From Candidatus Omnitrophota bacterium (lineage in GTDB: Bacteria > Omnitrophota > Gorgyraeia > Aquiviventales > Aquiviventaceae): a stretch of 55,952 nt of DNA. Under the pieces are notes generated by a model, which saw nothing but the letters and a program-made list of their open reading frames with translations, was not told where the DNA came from and ran no database searches. The first letter of the stretch is position 1. Every line of letters starts with the position of its first letter. A program made the position numbers and the translations under genes. Positions 42,420 to 50,186 of this stretch are shown one piece after another. Location of the stretch: positions 1-55,952 of the forward strand of contig JAHFGV010000015.1 of NCBI GenBank assembly GCA_023247255.1, written 5' to 3'.

Positions 42420-42446
42420 GTGATTGTTAGTACTCGTAATCGCAGA

Positions 42447-42764
42447 CTACCGAGCTAAGTCTCCAAAGACTTGCTTCTTGGCGCTCTCAATCATTGCTAA
42501 GTCATGAGAGCTTCGACTTCCTAAATACTCGTCGGTCATCAGCAAGACCTTGGTGATAGCCTCATCTTTTCGACGCTCTGCGTCTTCAAACGAACTCTTC
42601 AGATCGGCATCCTGAATCTCGGTATCACCACTCTTGACCAGAGCGTCTTCGATTCCACGTTGGCATCGCAACCAATTGTCCGCAATTTCCTGTTGGCTGG
42701 CACGGGCTTCTTCATACTGTCTTGTGAGATGAATCCCGCTGTGTAAGATACCCCTGCCGTTCAT
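42447..42764 (-). CDS. Small hypothetical protein
   Basis: 105 aa ORF with plausible composition; no family recognised. Confidence 0.4.
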   Translation of the reverse strand: MNGRGILHSGIHLTRQYEEARASQQEIADNWLRCQRGIEDALVKSGDTEIQDADLKSSFEDAERRKDEAITKVLLMTDEYLGSRSSHDLAMIESAKKQVFGDLAR

Positions 42765-42845
42765 CTCACCAGCAATATGATAAATCGCCTTCCAATGTTA
42801 CCCTTGAATGTCAGTTACACTTCGATCAAAATCCTCAAGCAGCCG

Positions 42846-43451
42846 TCAAATCGTTACCGACGCCTGCCGTCTAGAAAAACGATCAAACTCCTCCCTCAGC
42901 TCCCGCTTTGCCTGGCTCGTTAGTACGCAAACATCTCGAACCCACACAGATTTCTGTTTAGATTGGGCAATCTCATGGTCCAGATAGGCTACAAGATCGT
43001 TATACAGCTGCTTTAAATCCAAATTTATGACTCCCGACTCATACTGACGGCTATCACCAATCGACAACGACCAGTCTATTTGCCTTCCGTGATACCTTAG
43101 AGACATAAGTTTATCATTATGTATTAGGGCATGACGATACATCTGCCATATGAGATTCGGATATTCGAACCCAAGTTTTCTAAGCAAGCGCACCTGTTTC
43201 CCGCTCTGTATATTGAACTTCTTACTACCCTTGGACGTCACCTGACTGACCGATTCGATAATTGGAAAGAGCATTCGAATCAGCGCCCACAATCCTATTC
43301 CCCTCTTACTGGTTCTGCGGACTTCTTCCGCGCAGGTGAAGTAAGAACCGACGTCTTCCTCCAAACGGCTTTTCACATCTGAGAGATATTTGACTCTTTT
43401 TTCTTTTCTGAGTTTAAAGGAGTACCTTCTCATCGAGTTCTCAACCTTCAT
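42846..43451 (-). CDS. Hypothetical protein
   Basis: 201 aa ORF, start MKVENSMRRYSFKLRKEKRVKYLSDVKSRLEED; no family recognised. Confidence 0.55.
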   Translation of the reverse strand: MKVENSMRRYSFKLRKEKRVKYLSDVKSRLEEDVGSYFTCAEEVRRTSKRGIGLWALIRMLFPIIESVSQVTSKGSKKFNIQSGKQVRLLRKLGFEYPNLIWQMYRHALIHNDKLMSLRYHGRQIDWSLSIGDSRQYESGVINLDLKQLYNDLVAYLDHEIAQSKQKSVWVRDVCVLTSQAKRELREEFDRFSRRQASVTI

Positions 43452-43490
43452 AACGATACTTTCTTGTTTAGGCGTCGTGCTCGTACCATC

Positions 43491-43874
43491 TCAATTCCTT
43501 GACGAATGAGTGTGTGTTGCGTGATGGAGCGGGATGGCCGAGACGCGCACGTGGTAGCCGAGCACCGAGAGGACTTTTTGGAGGGTGCCGAGGTTATCGA
43601 AGTCGCCGTTTTCGAGCTTTGAGACTTGTTGCTGGGTCACGCCAAGCCGACGCGCCAAGGCAGTCTGAGACAATCGACGGCGAATGCGCTCACCGATAAT
43701 CACCTTGGCTACCTTGAGCTTCTCCTCATCCAACTCTTGAAGTTCACGAAAGGAAGCGTGGCGTCGTTTCTCCTGCAGGTGCTCCTCAACCGCCTTGAGC
43801 TTGGGGGCTGCCATGACCCGACCTCCGCGTTCACCCTTTCTGTGCCAAATATGCGTTCTTCCGCTGGACCGCAA
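43491..43874 (-). CDS. XRE/HTH antitoxin (HigA-like)
   Basis: RIRRRLSQTALARRLGVTQQQVSKLENGDFDNLGTLQKVLSVLGYHV. Confidence 0.85.
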   Translation of the reverse strand: MRSSGRTHIWHRKGERGGRVMAAPKLKAVEEHLQEKRRHASFRELQELDEEKLKVAKVIIGERIRRRLSQTALARRLGVTQQQVSKLENGDFDNLGTLQKVLSVLGYHVRVSAIPLHHATHTHSSRN

Positions 43875-44190
43875 GAGCGAATTCCTGGGCCGGGAGTTTC
43901 TGTGTTTTCTTCTTCATCCCATGGACCAAGATGATCCGTTTCCCACCGAAAAAGTAGAACAGCCGGATCTGACCCGTGTGTGTCTCAAATCGCAGCTCGT
44001 AGAGGTTCTCCTCAAGCCGTTTGGCATGCGGTTGCGGCAATCGCGGCCCAAACTCCTCCAACAAGCTGCGCTTAAAGAAGAACTTGCGTTGGGCTGCTGA
44101 ATCCAACCCATCGATAAATTCCTCAACTGGCGCTCGCCCGCCCTCGGTTTGGAAATAGTACGTGGCGTACTCAGCCAGATCACCGACCTC
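43831..44190 (-). CDS. RelE/HigB-like toxin (start uncertain)
   Basis: GLDSAAQRKFFFKRSLLEEFGPRLPQPHAKRLEENLYELRFETHTGQIRLFYFFGGKRIILVHGMKKKTQKLP; frame extends upstream as EVGDLAEYATYYFQTEGGRAPVEEFID without ATG/GTG/TTG. Confidence 0.7.
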   Translation of the reverse strand, partial: EVGDLAEYATYYFQTEGGRAPVEEFIDGLDSAAQRKFFFKRSLLEEFGPRLPQPHAKRLEENLYELRFETHTGQIRLFYFFGGKRIILVHGMKKKTQKLPAQEFALAVQRKNAYLAQKG

Positions 44191-44209
44191 TATTAATAAG
44201 GATACAACT

Positions 44210-44231
44210 TTTCAGTTGTATCGTCAAGAGC
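44210..44231. promoter_or_regulatory. Palindromic operator candidate upstream of the RelE/HTH module
   Basis: GATACAACTTTTCAGTTGTATC, 8-bp arms. Confidence 0.5.
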
Positions 44232-44296
44232 CCGTTGTTCCGCTGCCCTTGTTTTCGTCTTGGTTCATATCTTTTGCCAACAGTTCGGCTCTTTCT

Positions 44297-44314
44297 GTTA
44301 GACGGCTGTTAGAC
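44297..44314. other. Paired GTTAGAC-GGCT-GTTAGAC (candidate integrase arm-type site)
   Basis: Same 11-bp phasing as 39387 and 42298. Confidence 0.55.
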
Positions 44315-44379
44315 AGGAACGGTTGTCTGTCGGCGTAACTCATTGACCGTATTGGTATTGCTGATTCGTGTCCTCATAT

Positions 44380-44419
44380 TCCCGAACCAGTCGCTCTAGC
44401 CAAGCTGAGCCACGCCCCG
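44380..44419 (-). other. Partial tRNA-Pro 5' half (att-like scar)
   Basis: Reverse strand CGGGGCGTGGCTCAGCTTGGCTAGAGCGACTGGTTCGGGA. Confidence 0.85.
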
Positions 44420-44731
44420 TGAAGGGTATAATCAGGAAACAATCCATGGAAGGAAATTGTAACCGTTTTTGCGGTCTAACGCCAATCTCGGTTAGCCAGT
44501 GTTGCAAGAGAATAGAAATGTCATGGTGTAGTCGTAGTCGTTTTTGGATGGGGGTCTGGGGGAAGGGTGGATAAGTTGTGAACTTGTGCACAATGGCCGT
44601 TGGGCGCTTGGAGTCGTCGCGTTTTTGGCCTCTGACAGGCCACAGAATCGACGATCGTCACTGAGGGAGGCATCGGAGTATCCCCGTTGCGAGCGTGCGA
44701 GGCGGTTTGGTGTCGATGCATCGCGTAATAA

Positions 44732-45001
44732 CTGAGGTTTTGCAAAATGCATCGAGGTTAGTGGCAGCGCTCACGTCTGTTTCATGAGTCATGTGTTATG
44801 TGTCATGAAAAAGCAGAAAATAAATAGGCATCTCAAGCATGGCCAAAGGGCCCCTTTTGCTTTCCATGACTCATGACACATGAAACATGACACAGTCTTT
44901 CATAACACATGACTCATGAAACATGACACAATCCTTGTTCCTTCTCTTGGGAAATGACACAACACTCGGTCAACGCGTTGGCTATTTTTGCAAAAGCCCA
45001 G
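44732..45001 (+). repeat. CATGA-rich MITE copy 5
   Basis: CTGAGGTTTTGCAAAATGCATCGAGGTTAGTGGCAGCGCTCACG ... TTTTTGCAAAAGCCCAG. Confidence 0.88.
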
Positions 45002-45207
45002 TGATGATTCGAGGCTCGCCCACGCAAGCGACGGATGATTCCCTTGTTGCCGTCGGTCCGCACCCGGATACACAATCGTGCGATCTGGCGGGCGGACAAC
45101 CTCAATTGTTCTGCGGCTTCGCGCCATCTGAGCTTATGCTCCAGCACCTGGCGAATCACTCTGAGCTTGTCGATTTCCCGTATCGTCATGGTCAGCAACT
45201 CCTTCAT
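45002..45207 (-). pseudogene. ISNCY-like transposase N-terminal fragment
   Basis: MKELLTMTIREIDKLRVIRQVLEHKLRWREAAEQLRLSARQIARLCIRVRTDGNKGIIRRLRGRASNH; continuity ends at MITE copy 5. Confidence 0.65.
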
Positions 45208-45513
45208 TCGTCCCTCCTTTTAAGGGACGTTTTACTCGCTTGACCACGACATTTCTATTTAGCGGAATCATGACATTTTAACTTTGGCGCGATAGGCATA
45301 ATTGTCTGGGCCCAGCCATGCGGAACCCTGTCAAAAGGGTTGCGCCTATGAGAGGACGATCTTGACGATGCGGGTATGGATGGAAGGGGAGGCAAGACCC
45401 AAGAGGCTCTTCATCTTGGCGACTGCCGCAGGCGTATGGAGCATCCTGACGGCCGGGTTGGGGGTTTCATGGGTGCAGCCCGTGAAAATACCGGGTCACG
45501 TTATTATCGAAAT

Positions 45514-45598
45514 AATAGATGTATTGTGTAATTGGTTTTTCAAGCACACTTTTCAACGGAGTTTGAGCGTAGAAAACCAATTATGCAACAGGTCTATT
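45514..45598. repeat. 85-bp imperfect palindrome 3' of the minor-pilin operon
   Basis: AATAGATGTATTGTGTAATTGGTTTTTC ... GAAAACCAATTATGCAACAGGTCTATT. Confidence 0.7.
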
Positions 45599-45621
45599 CA
45601 ACTATGGACAGTTTGGAACTG

Positions 45622-47151
45622 CTACTGCGTCTGCCAGGAGGTCGTGCGAAAGGCGTTCTGCTCGTTCTGCTGCCCCGTCCCGCTGACCGAGAGGGTGCGC
45701 AGGCTCTCGTCGTAGTGCAAACCGCTGACATCGTAAGTCTCGCCATACGGAGACGCCTCCAGGTGAAACCTGTCGCCGGCGACGAACGCGCCATAGAACT
45801 GGGCGACAGGGTCATAGGTATACGCCCCCATATCGTAATAGGCACCCAGGTAGACCATGCCGTGTTTCGAGTAGATCGTGCCGTAGAAGGGGGCGCGCTG
45901 CATGAGTCCGGCCCCACAGCCGTTCCACTGTTGGGTCTGCTCGCGAGGGACTCCCTGATGATAGATCTGTAAATCGCGCGGTTGTTGGGTGGTCGTCACG
46001 AACCCTTGGCGGCTGGATGCGCCCAGCCATCCGGTGTTGACGAAGATGCGATTGTTGCCCCGCGCTTCGATTTTCGCATCATCATGGAGCATGAGCGCCA
46101 TGTCTAGGACATCCCCCCAGCCCGGGACCGGGCCGTCATACCCCGGCCCATCGATATAGAGCTCGCAGCCTTCATCAAGCACGAAGGTCGCGTCGTTCTC
46201 GATCAGCAAGTAGGTGTAGTGCAGGCGCTGCGAGCCGAGGTCGCTGCACGAGGTAATCCCGCTGCTGAGCCGCACTCCGCCTTGATTGGGTGCTGCCAGC
46301 AGATCGGCCGGCACCACGACGTCGGGAAGCTCGGCCGGCAGATTCATATAAGGCTCTTGTTCGATTCCTCCCGTGATCGTGGCCGTCAGCGGAGTCGGAG
46401 ACACCGAGGTGGTGGGCGTGACATACGCCGTTCCGTCAACGGTGACATCCGATGACCAGATCATCAATTGATCGTTAGCAAAGATATCTCCCGCATGGCT
46501 CGGGTTCGCCGGATCATAGGTTTCTTGATAGCTGTCAATTCGCAAGGAGTCTGGGCTCCCTTCAAACCCGTCGATGTCCATGTATCTTCCAAACGCCGCG
46601 TACCGAAACGTGAGCGCCGTGTTTGCCTCCGTTGTCACCCGGACCGCCTGGGAGATGGTGCTTCCGGTGACATTGCCGTGGGCTAGAATGACGGGAGTGG
46701 CGGAGAAGGGGTCTGCCACCGTCACGGTATAGGTGCCCAGTGGGGTGTTCGAACCGTCGGTCGCCGTTAAGGTGATCGGCCCGCGCGCAAAGCATTGCGC
46801 GCCAACACCGATATCGATGCAGGCAGGAGTCCCGGAGATATCCGTCCAGCTTACGCCAAAGAGGCTGTCGTTGTGGTTCAGCTCCCAGAGACCGGTTTGC
46901 ACGCCCGCTTCCGCCAGGTTCACGGCTTGATCTTGAAGATAGGGGCGGGTGGTGGTCGTGAGCACGGTGTGGAAGAAGTTGAGGTAGCCGCTGACGGCCA
47001 ACAGCAGAACTATATTCAACCCCAAGGCCCATAGCAGGAGGAGGCTACCGGTGGGGTTCGTTACGCGAGAGGCCGCTGGCTGAGAATGCTGTATACGTCG
47101 ATGCATGCTCCTGCCCTCCTTAAGAAGAGTTCCCACAAGAAGAGTTCCCAC
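45622..47151 (-). CDS. PilX-like large minor-pilin-associated protein
   Basis: N-terminal TM (GSLLLLWALGLNIVLLLAVSGYLNFFHT) after a basic leader; third gene of a prepilin operon. Confidence 0.55.
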   Translation of the reverse strand: MGTLLVGTLLKEGRSMHRRIQHSQPAASRVTNPTGSLLLLWALGLNIVLLLAVSGYLNFFHTVLTTTTRPYLQDQAVNLAEAGVQTGLWELNHNDSLFGVSWTDISGTPACIDIGVGAQCFARGPITLTATDGSNTPLGTYTVTVADPFSATPVILAHGNVTGSTISQAVRVTTEANTALTFRYAAFGRYMDIDGFEGSPDSLRIDSYQETYDPANPSHAGDIFANDQLMIWSSDVTVDGTAYVTPTTSVSPTPLTATITGGIEQEPYMNLPAELPDVVVPADLLAAPNQGGVRLSSGITSCSDLGSQRLHYTYLLIENDATFVLDEGCELYIDGPGYDGPVPGWGDVLDMALMLHDDAKIEARGNNRIFVNTGWLGASSRQGFVTTTQQPRDLQIYHQGVPREQTQQWNGCGAGLMQRAPFYGTIYSKHGMVYLGAYYDMGAYTYDPVAQFYGAFVAGDRFHLEASPYGETYDVSGLHYDESLRTLSVSGTGQQNEQNAFRTTSWQTQ

Positions 47152-47168
47152 ACCTTTTCTATCGGGAG

Positions 47169-47702
47169 CTAGATATTCCGAAACGCCACTTGCGTCGAGA
47201 GGACTCCATCGAATGCATAGCCGCTTTCCATCTGTCGAGCCGATAAGGTGATCGTCACTGCGCGAGGACTCGATGTGTCGAAAGTGACCTGCGTGATTCC
47301 GTGCGCGACAACTTGGACCAGGTTCTCCCGGACGCCACCCCCTGGATTCACGGTCCGCTGCAGAATACCTGTCGCTGCGTTAAAATCGTATGTGAACGTA
47401 TCAGACATTCCGATAAGCGGCGCGCCGTTGACATCGATGGATGGCACCGTGAGAGTTAATGATGTCGCTGTGCTCGTTGCCGTTGTGGCGATCCGACCAT
47501 CTTGGCTCAACAGGCTCATCGCGGTGTTGAGTTGCATTTGCACCACCCCTTGACCGTGGAGAGCGACCAACACTTGAGAAGAGATGTTAGTGGCCCCCAG
47601 GATGATCGTCATCAGCACAAGACCCAATCCGGAGACCATTAGCAGCTCCGTGAGCGTAAACCCCCGCGCGGCGATCTGCGTGCGCGCTCCGTCTCTCTTC
47701 AT
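47169..47702 (-). CDS. Prepilin-like protein (PilW-type)
   Basis: RGFTLTELLMVSGLGLVLMTIILG class III leader. Confidence 0.82.
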   Translation of the reverse strand: MKRDGARTQIAARGFTLTELLMVSGLGLVLMTIILGATNISSQVLVALHGQGVVQMQLNTAMSLLSQDGRIATTATSTATSLTLTVPSIDVNGAPLIGMSDTFTYDFNAATGILQRTVNPGGGVRENLVQVVAHGITQVTFDTSSPRAVTITLSARQMESGYAFDGVLSTQVAFRNI

Positions 47703-47741
47703 GGGCTCCTCAATGATGGAGCCGGCCTCCGATGAGCCGAC

Positions 47742-48227
47742 TCACTGGGATATCAGGGTGCTCACCCGAAATGAACGGTTGTTCGCCAGGGTCACCGTCA
47801 CGATAATCTGCCTCAGGCTCGTATTGACGGACCCGTCACAACCTGGCGGATTTGCCGCGGGATTGTAGTCGCACACGTCAATTGTTCCCGTGGCATCGGT
47901 GATCGTTTCCAATCCATCGCCGATACCATCGGCTGGAGCGGTATCCTGAAACGCCAGCGTCCATTGGCCCGGGCCGACTGCCGTCTGGGCTAGCTGTGCA
48001 AACGGGAGCGTATGGACAAATTCCATCTGCCGTCTCATAGCCGACTTCGCGAGGAGGGCCTGGTTATGCTCGCGGAGGTCTCCCATGCCTTGAGTCATGG
48101 TCGTCAAGATCGCCATGATCCCGCTCGCGACGATGACGAGACTCACCAGAAACTCAAGGATCGTAAAACCTCCAGACAGACCTCCATCGACACGCATCCT
48201 CGCCATCCCTCGGTTGCCCTGTTTCAT
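47742..48227 (-). CDS. Prepilin-like protein (PilV-type)
   Basis: GGFTILEFLVSLVIVASGIMAILTTM class III leader. Confidence 0.82.
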   Translation of the reverse strand: MKQGNRGMARMRVDGGLSGGFTILEFLVSLVIVASGIMAILTTMTQGMGDLREHNQALLAKSAMRRQMEFVHTLPFAQLAQTAVGPGQWTLAFQDTAPADGIGDGLETITDATGTIDVCDYNPAANPPGCDGSVNTSLRQIIVTVTLANNRSFRVSTLISQ

Positions 48228-48296
48228 GGTCCGTTTCCCCGCAATGACTTAGATACGAGACGGCTCGAAACATTTCATGTTTCTTTTCGCTTCGTA

Positions 48297-48345
48297 AAAA
48301 AACCGGGTGCCGAAGCCTGTGGAGGCTCCTCTTTCGGCAACCCGG
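48297..48345 (-). terminator. Intrinsic terminator in the minor-pilin leader
   Basis: Reverse strand CCGGGTTGCCGAAAGAGGAGCCTCCACAGGCTTCGGCACCCGGTTTTTTT. Confidence 0.85.
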
Positions 48346-48440
48346 CGATCCTGTGCAACTCTTTCGGCAACCCGGCGATCCTACACAGGACCCGTGGCTT
48401 TCTGACCCCGGATTACTCCGCCCGCCACTAGAACATTGGC
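48329..48440 (-). ncRNA. GEMM-I (cyclic-di-GMP type) riboswitch-like leader with duplicated 3' strand
   Basis: Reverse strand GUGGCGGGCGGAGUAAUCCGGGGUCAGAAAGCCACGGGUCCUGUGUAGGAUCGCCGGGUUGCCGAAAG; AAAGCCACGGG...GCCGGGUUGCCG is characteristic of GEMM-I. Confidence 0.7.
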
Positions 48441-48761
48441 GGGTCTCCGCGACCCTTGCGCACGGAGAGGTGTGGCGTTATCGTTGAGCGCTACCACTTC
48501 TCAATTGTGTGTGTCACTTACAAGTATGCCTAATCAGCATCGACCGCGTCAATCCATCCTGAGACAAAAATAAAGTCGGTAAAGTCGGTACCGGTTCTCA
48601 TTTTTCCTGAGCGATGCTTTCAGCGGCATTGACGCTGGAAGCATCCAGCGCTACGATACCAAATACCCGCTCTTTAAAATGATACCGGTTCTGACTTTTC
48701 TTGCAGCAAAAAGGAACGGTACTAGTTTTCCATAACGTATCAATAACGCCGTGTGCGAGTT

Positions 48762-49406
48762 TCAAGCGACCAGTCCCTTGAGATGCAACGGATCTCTGCC
48801 AAGTCGAAGATTGAGCAGGACACAAAGTGCGTGGGCCAACAGCTTGCGCACCACGCGCATCGTCAGCTTCAGATGCAGCTTGAAGCCGTAGATGGTCTGG
48901 CCGAACCACTTGCCGTAGCTGGCCTGGCCTCGGAACAGCCGACAGCGATGGGCTCGCACAAACTCACAGATGTGCAGCGGCATGCTGTCGATGATCTGAA
49001 TGAAGGTGTCTTCTGCCCGCGTCAGCGCGTCCAGGAAGCGGCGCTTCAGCCACCCCGTCGCGGCGCATTGCCGCACGAAGTTGGAACGATCCGGCAACCG
49101 CGCAAAGAAGTGGCGCCAGTGTCGGGCGAAGTACTGGTAGATCGCCTTCTCGGTGTTGAGCCCCAGGTACTCGCCGACGACCTCCATGGTCATCACCTCG
49201 CTGTCCGCCAGGCGTGGCAGCGGGCCGCGCTGGCGCAGACGGCGGGCGGGGAACTGGGCTTTGACAAAATCGTCGATCTGACAGAACAGGGTAATGATCA
49301 ACTCGTCGAGTTGCATCGGGTCCTGCGTCTGTGTGTAGACACACACCGGTTGTACTGGCGGGGGACTCTTTTGTCTAGGGAAAAACTCGCACATGGCATC
49401 ATCCAT
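48762..49406 (-). pseudogene. IS982-like transposase with internal deletion
   Basis: LITLFCQIDDFVKAQ...LADSEVMTMEVVGEYLGLNTEKAIYQYFARHW...FGQTIYGFKLHLKLT then jumps to a C-terminal-like segment MRVVRKLLAHALCVLLNLRL. Confidence 0.65.
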
Positions 49407-49498
49407 TAATGATCCTCAGATCAGAGGGGGACGGCGCTTCCATTCGAAGAGCAAACCCGTGGAGGTCGCATGTGAAAACCACAATCTCATGGTTCCAC

Positions 49499-49525
49499 AC
49501 CACGCGCAAGCTGAGCCACGCCCCG
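49499..49525 (-). other. Degenerate tRNA-Pro 5' end fragment
   Basis: ACCACGCGC[gap]AAGCTGAGCCACGCCCCG: same as 42381 fragment with internal deletion. Confidence 0.65.
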
Positions 49526-49589
49526 ATACTCTGTTTTGGAAAAAGCTCAGTGCCCACTACGGTCAGTTTGCCATGCTTTTCTTCAGCAA

Positions 49590-50186
49590 TCAGAGAAGGC
49601 TGGCGGGCCTAGGCATACGCACGGTGTGGCTCCCAACCTTGATGTGCGATCCGGTAGATGCCGTCATGATCCCTACCCGATTCCAACCCTGGCGGCAGTG
49701 GACGAAGACCGGACGATTGGCGGGATTCCTGACAATCGACAAAAACTGATGCACCTGCCTATCGCTGGGACGCCACCAAAACCACATTGGGATATTGACC
49801 CAGCGCATCCCAAGCTGCTCAACCAACCGATGTTCTTCCTCCATCGCACCAGAGGGCTGTCGCAGGCCGATGATCGCCTTCACGCCCATGTGGCGCAATC
49901 GTTCCTATCCCACCGGCGTCGGCTGTCCCCCACGATAGAATCCTTCATCAACCGGGTAAAAGGTTGGCAGGTCGCGGGTATTCTGAGTAGATCGGACAAC
50001 AGTAGCGAACCCCTGGACGAACAGCACACCACCCACCAAACTGATAAGCCAAGATACATCGATCCGTTGTTTCATCCAATGGTGTGGGGCTTGAGGGCAT
50101 TCTTTCGACGAGAGATTAACTCGATGGCCCCATCCATCAGTATGAATACAATGCCCATGATGAGCAAGATGGCGTGTTTCAGCCAT
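49590..50186 (-). pseudogene. Dual-specificity/tyrosine phosphatase-like protein with in-frame stop and frameshift
   Basis: DEGFYRGGQPTPVG(TAG)ERLRHMGVKAIIGLR ... VFVHCRQGWNRVGIM then YRIAHQGWEPHRAYA in another frame. Confidence 0.75.

Noticed and set aside
39387-44314. GTTAGAC matches the integron attC core GTTRRRY
   Set aside because: The motifs are direct pairs 11 bp apart, without the inverted RYYYAAC partner and attC hairpin, and no integron integrase is visible.
44340-44591. 83-aa ORF across the tRNA fragment
   Set aside because: Includes the tRNA-Pro 5' fragment sequence; no protein family features.
45302-45715. 137-aa plus-strand ORF
   Set aside because: N-terminal MRVWMEGEARPKRLFILATAAGVWS could be a truncated exported protein, but the rest runs through the 85-bp palindrome and antisense to the pilin gene.
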